Assembly (NCBI GenBank): GCA_946480085.1
Contig: CAMLHZ010000011.1
Span: 68,776-132,775, forward strand
From: an uncultured Flavobacteriales bacterium
Lineage (GTDB): Bacteria > Bacteroidota > Bacteroidia > Flavobacteriales > Crocinitomicaceae
Direction of reading: 5' to 3'
Length of the DNA stretch: 64,000 bases
Shown: piece after piece, positions 60,509-64,000 of the stretch
Position numbering within the stretch: the first letter of the stretch is position 1
Layout of the letters: each line of letters opens with the position of its first letter
Notes under the pieces: model-generated
Database searches by the model: none
Told to the model about the DNA's origin: nothing
Seen by the model: the letters and a program-made list of their open reading frames with translations, nothing else
Position numbers and translations under genes: made by a program

Positions 60509-61397
60509 AGAAGAGATTGGCGAACGTTTCCGTGAGTTGCAACTTTTTATTTGTAACGAACTGGAAAAAGTTGATGGTAATGCAAAATTCTCTGAAGATG
60601 CCTGGGATAGAGCAGAGGGTGGCGGAGGTTTTACACGTACAATTAAGAACGGGAACGTCATTGAAAAAGGAGGTGTAGCATTTTCAATTGTTCACGGAGA
60701 AGTGAACGAAATGATGCGAACTCAAATGAAGATCGAAGGAAATTCCTTTTATGCTACCGGAGTTTCAATTGTCATTCACCCGCATAATCCACATGTTCCT
60801 ATCATTCACATGAATGTTCGTTATTTCGAATTGGATAATGGAACACATTGGTTTGGTGGCGGAATTGATCTTACACCTCATTATGTTGTTCCGGAGCAAG
60901 CAAAACTATTTCATCAGCGTCTAAAAACGATTTGCGATAAATACAACGCTGAATTTTACGATAGATTCAAACCCTGGGCCGACGAGTATTTTACTATTCC
61001 ACATCGTGGGGAATCGCGAGGTATTGGTGGAATATTCTATGATCATATTGTTAGCGACAACGTCAATTCGAAAGAAAACCTTTTCAATTTCGCTATTGAA
61101 TTGGGAGAATCATTTCCGTTTATTTATGGAGAACAAGTTGCTCTGGGGAAAGACAAATCGTTTACAGAACAGGAATTGAAATGGCGCAATCTGCGTCGTG
61201 GACGTTATGTTGAATTTAATTTGGTGAATGATAGAGGAACGAAATTCGGATTGGTTTCCAATGGTCGCACCGAATCAATTCTCATGAGTTTACCGGCAGA
61301 TGCAAGTTGGGAATATGGTTTTCAGCCGGAAATAGGTAGTAATGAGGAATTAACACTTAATTTACTGTCAAAACCAAAAGATTGGTTAAATATTTAA
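60501..61397 (+). CDS. hemF: Oxygen-dependent coproporphyrinogen III oxidase
   Basis: 298 residues from ATG 60501 (MNKEEIGERFRELQ), inside the last bases of the LysM gene. HemF motifs: AEGGGGFTRTIKNGNVIEKGG, PHVPIIHMNVRYFE, WFGGGIDLTPHY and PHRGESRGIGGIFYDH. It converts coproporphyrinogen III to protoporphyrinogen IX with O2, so haem synthesis here is aerobic. The length is typical (about 300). Confidence 0.96.
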   Translation: MNKEEIGERFRELQLFICNELEKVDGNAKFSEDAWDRAEGGGGFTRTIKNGNVIEKGGVAFSIVHGEVNEMMRTQMKIEGNSFYATGVSIVIHPHNPHVPIIHMNVRYFELDNGTHWFGGGIDLTPHYVVPEQAKLFHQRLKTICDKYNAEFYDRFKPWADEYFTIPHRGESRGIGGIFYDHIVSDNVNSKENLFNFAIELGESFPFIYGEQVALGKDKSFTEQELKWRNLRRGRYVEFNLVNDRGTKFGLVSNGRTESILMSLPADASWEYGFQPEIGSNEELTLNLLSKPKDWLNI

Positions 61398-61445
61398 CAA
61401 TCCAATATTTGTAGTTATTTTAACACTATTTTAGAGCAGGTTTTT

Positions 61446-61479
61446 AACGAAAAGGCAACCTTATTTCACACTTTTCGTT
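61446..61479. promoter_or_regulatory. Hairpin AACGAAAAG / CTTTTCGTT upstream of the 61504 gene
   Basis: A 9-bp perfect stem with a 16-base loop lies between hemF and the next gene. It could end the guaA operon or form an operator; a T-run after the stem is lacking. Confidence 0.45.
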
Positions 61480-61503
61480 TTAAACAGTGTAAATCTGCTT
61501 ACT

Positions 61504-61869
61504 ATGACTCGAAAACTACTTGTGCTTGCCGCACTCCAACTTGTAGGTTTTGGTTTGTTCGCTCAGCAACAAACTTCAACAACAAGACCGGCACAGCAAA
61601 AACCAGTGAAGTTGCATGCTGCGACATCTCAGCCGAAGAAAGTAATTGTTTCTTCAAATACTCCAAAGGATTCTCTTGAAGGTGAAACGCTCGCGCATGT
61701 GAATGCCGTAATCAAAGCGATTGACCATAAGGTTGCTTATGTTAAGTCTGATCAATCTGAAAATCAAAAAGCAATTGAAACAGGTTGGTACGATAAAATG
61801 GCTGAACAACGAGCAATTTTTGTTGCTAAACGTGAAGTTTTACTTCAACGAGAGAACGAAACAAAGTAA
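61504..61869 (+). CDS. Small exported protein preceding a large adhesin
   Basis: 121 residues. Signal peptide ending GLFAQ, then a Gln/Thr/Pro/Lys-rich linker and a helical C-terminus (HVNAVIKAIDHKVAYVKSDQ, ENQKAIETGWYDKMAEQ). No known family. The large adhesin starts 23 bases after its stop, the same layout as at 50753, 52854 and 1732. The helix may be distantly related in shape to the 149-residue protein at 1732, but I see no clear homology. Confidence 0.65.
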   Translation: MTRKLLVLAALQLVGFGLFAQQQTSTTRPAQQKPVKLHAATSQPKKVIVSSNTPKDSLEGETLAHVNAVIKAIDHKVAYVKSDQSENQKAIETGWYDKMAEQRAIFVAKREVLLQRENETK

Positions 61870-61892
61870 TCCATCCTATTTTTTCCAGACTT

Positions 61893-64000
61893 ATGAAAAA
61901 CTACTACGCAATAATTCTATTGCACTTCCTACTTTATGTAAGTAATTCTGCCTATTCTCAAGGCGCCAACTGTGCTAGTGCAAGTCCGTTTTGTACCGGA
62001 AATGCATACACATTTCCTGCATCGGTAAACACTGTGGCTGAATCAGGTCCTGATTATGGCTGTCTGTTGGATCAACCCAATCCTGCATGGTATTATCTTC
62101 AAATCGAGACAGGTGGGACATTAAATATCAACCTTACAAATTCGGCAGATATAGACATCGATTTTATTTGTTGGGGACCTTTCAGTACTCTTGCAAGTGC
62201 CTGTTCTAATTTAACTGGAAGCGGACCTTTTGACGGCTGTTCTCTGTTTGATTCTTATCCATGTGGAAATATTATCGATTGTAGTTTTGAGACATGGACA
62301 TCTGAAACCTGTTTTATCCCCAATGCGCAACCAGGAGAGTTTTACATGTTCCTGATTACGAACTATGATAACGCTCCTACTAACATTACAGCAACTTCTA
62401 CTGGAACAGCAACCACGGACTGTTCTATTGTACCACCACAAGGATGTTACATTTCATATTTATCAATTGAACAAGGAATCTGTGGACCTGGAAACACGTT
62501 CACAATGTCAGGAGAGTTTACCTATGAGGATAATCCAGGAACTGGTAGTGTAGTTGTAGAAGTAGATAATGGGACGTCAACATATACGCAAACTTTCAAT
62601 CCACCATTTGTTGATGGTCAAACTTATAATTATAGCATAGCTGGTGTTCCCGCAGATGGTGCGACTTGTACTGTATCTGTGTACTTTACGGCAGATCCAG
62701 CTTGTGAAATGAGTGGTGATATTCCTGCACCTGATGGATGTGATTGCTTTGCAGAATTAGGAACGGAAACCGCCGTGATGACAGGTGATAGTCAAAACGA
62801 ATACAGTTTGTGTTATGGTGATCAACTTGTAATTACTCCGAATGGAGATATTGTTCCACCTGAAGAAGTTCCAAATCCAAACCCTCCTACAGTTTATGAT
62901 CCTGGATATGGATGGTTGGTGTTTAGTTGTCCTCCAACAATTGGTGTAACACCTGCCGTTGGAGTGAGTATCAATAATGATCCATGCTTTCTTGGGTATT
63001 ATACTGATGGTACATTGACGGAGGTTAACGATATGTTTTGGATTGATAATTATCCGGGAGTTTTTACGGATAACACGGTTTATTTTGTTCCAATTACAAT
63101 GTATTCCATTCAAGATATCGCAACTGGTGTGGAAATTAATGGTCAACCACAATGTTATGAAATGGGTACACCGTATGCCGTTCAATACCTTCCTGAAATT
63201 ACGTTCACTCAAACAACGGATTGCGCCACAGGTGAAGCCACTGCAACAATAAATGGCGGATTACCAGAAATTGATGGTTCACAATTTACCGCCGTGGCGG
63301 GTTCATTGACTCCTGCTTCTGCTTCATTTGTGAATACCACTTGTGCAAACGGCGGAGATATCGTTATCGATGGTTTAACAAGTGGTCAAGCCTATTCTTT
63401 TGACGTGACGGATGCGAACGGTTGTCCTATCACCATTTCGGGAACAATGACTGGTGGCGGTGGCGCAACGTTAACGTATCCTCAACCTGCTTACTGTATC
63501 AATGCTGCGAATCCGTCACCAACAGTTACGGGTTCTGCAGGTGGAACATTCTCTAGTGCTCCGGCTGGATTGTCGATCAATGCCGCTTCAGGAGTAATTA
63601 ACTTATCTGCTTCAACTGCTGGCACTTATACTGTTACTTATGTTGGAGTTGGTGGAGCTTGTCCTCCTTCAGCAACATTTAATGTAACCGTTAATGCGCT
63701 TCCAGTTGTAGTTGCTGGTCCGGATCAGACTATTTGTACCGGACAGCAAGTAACGCTATGTGGATCAGGAGCAAACTCTTATACCTGGACAGGTGGTGTT
63801 TCCGATTGTGTTGCGTTTACGCCGGGAGTTACCGCTACTTATACGGTTACAGGAACGTCTGCTGCCGGATGTACAAATACAGATGTTGTAAACGTGAATG
63901 TTGATCCGGCTGCAAACCCTGTTTTTGCTGCCAATATTACTTCTGGTTGTTCGCCGTTAACAGTAACGTTTACCAATCAAAGAGGTGGTGTAAACTGTGC
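61893..64000 (+). CDS. Large Cys-rich Ig-repeat adhesin, N-terminal part (continues beyond the right edge)
   Basis: An open frame of 702 codons runs from ATG 61893 to the window end. Signal peptide MKNYYAIILLHFLLYVSN, cleavage near AYSQ. The first domain (about 25-140) has NPAWYYLQIETGGTLNINLT and DIDFICWGPF, matching the second beta-sandwich of the two T9SS proteins at 49263 and 51384. It is followed by a Cys-rich domain (GICGPGNTFTMSGEFTYEDN), another with CPITISGTM, and then Ig/PKD-type repeats (VVAGPDQTICTGQQVTLCGS, NSYTWTGGVSDCVAFTPGVT). A C-terminal T9SS domain is expected off the edge. Confidence 0.85.
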   Translation, partial: MKNYYAIILLHFLLYVSNSAYSQGANCASASPFCTGNAYTFPASVNTVAESGPDYGCLLDQPNPAWYYLQIETGGTLNINLTNSADIDIDFICWGPFSTLASACSNLTGSGPFDGCSLFDSYPCGNIIDCSFETWTSETCFIPNAQPGEFYMFLITNYDNAPTNITATSTGTATTDCSIVPPQGCYISYLSIEQGICGPGNTFTMSGEFTYEDNPGTGSVVVEVDNGTSTYTQTFNPPFVDGQTYNYSIAGVPADGATCTVSVYFTADPACEMSGDIPAPDGCDCFAELGTETAVMTGDSQNEYSLCYGDQLVITPNGDIVPPEEVPNPNPPTVYDPGYGWLVFSCPPTIGVTPAVGVSINNDPCFLGYYTDGTLTEVNDMFWIDNYPGVFTDNTVYFVPITMYSIQDIATGVEINGQPQCYEMGTPYAVQYLPEITFTQTTDCATGEATATINGGLPEIDGSQFTAVAGSLTPASASFVNTTCANGGDIVIDGLTSGQAYSFDVTDANGCPITISGTMTGGGGATLTYPQPAYCINAANPSPTVTGSAGGTFSSAPAGLSINAASGVINLSASTAGTYTVTYVGVGGACPPSATFNVTVNALPVVVAGPDQTICTGQQVTLCGSGANSYTWTGGVSDCVAFTPGVTATYTVTGTSAAGCTNTDVVNVNVDPAANPVFAANITSGCSPLTVTFTNQRGGVNC

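Noticed and set aside
62757..63212. 151-codon open frame on the minus strand
   Set aside because: It is antisense to the adhesin at 61893-64000. The Ile/Asn/His/Trp-rich translation is typical for a shadow frame.
1..64000. tRNA, rRNA, prophage or transposase genes
   Set aside because: I looked for tRNA cloverleaf motifs, rRNA signatures, integrases and transposases and saw none. A tRNAscan/Infernal run would be needed to exclude weak cases.

Overview
The window is AT-rich bacterial chromosome from the phylum Bacteroidota, probably Flavobacteriales. Three things support this. Several secreted proteins carry type IX secretion (T9SS) type A sorting domains (YPNP...G.Y), and T9SS machinery is present (PorQ, a PorE-like OmpA protein). 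Promoters have the Bacteroidota -7 box TAnnTTTG, often only a few bases from the start codon. The SecA is long (1116 aa) with an enlarged cross-linking domain. No rRNA, tRNA, CRISPR array, transposase or prophage was seen; this is core chromosome with lineage-specific surface genes.

Layout. 1-2181: start of a large Ig-repeat adhesin (runs off the left edge) overlapped by a small exported protein. 2327-5592: TonB-type receptor and MazG. 5631-7465: PagL-like lipid A deacylase and a coupled lipoprotein. 7575-11618: ACT-domain protein, cytidylate kinase, outer-membrane barrel, PorQ, YfcE-type phosphodiesterase. 11797-16428: PDH E1-alpha and E2, cold-shock protein, gamma-carbonic anhydrase-like PaaY, Tag glycosylase, barrel. 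16510-22196: overlapping operon imelysin-HTTM-TonB receptor-protein kinase, probably for iron or another TonB substrate. 22291-29375: BadF-type kinase, SiaC, a four-gene envelope operon, GlcD, exported unknown. 29560-35363: DUF2130 nuclease-like protein, Fic AMPylator with a striking operator array, exported unknowns, K+ channel. 35425-37730: cobalamin riboswitch, acyl-CoA thioesterase, membrane proteins. 37867-42096: SRPBCC protein, PorE-like OmpA protein, TPR protein. 42316-47852: thiolase, then lipoprotein-DUF5723-T9SS cargo operon. 47934-53288: KdsC, DUF2520 protein, and a tandem duplication of a small exported protein plus T9SS adhesin. 53474-61397: SecA, GuaA, LysM/periplasmic-binding-like protein, HemF. 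61504-64000: another small exported protein followed by a large Cys-rich adhesin (runs off the right edge).

Main themes for the hunt. (1) Four large secreted adhesins are each preceded directly by a small exported protein; two of these small proteins consist of an apparently undescribed ~50-residue internal repeat (W-x3-HP ... G-x-x-T-x-E-[DN]-[IL]). (2) Several intergenic regions are degenerate arrays of 7-bp DNA units with different unit sequences, and in at least four cases the array runs straight into the -7 promoter box. (3) A dispersed hairpin keeps its loop (CTGAG..AGTCGAAGT) while its stem changes compensatorily, and twice forms the terminator. (4) A Fic gene has three perfect TGATANTATCA palindromes around its promoter and start codon. 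(5) A cobalamin riboswitch has no recognisable B12 gene behind it.
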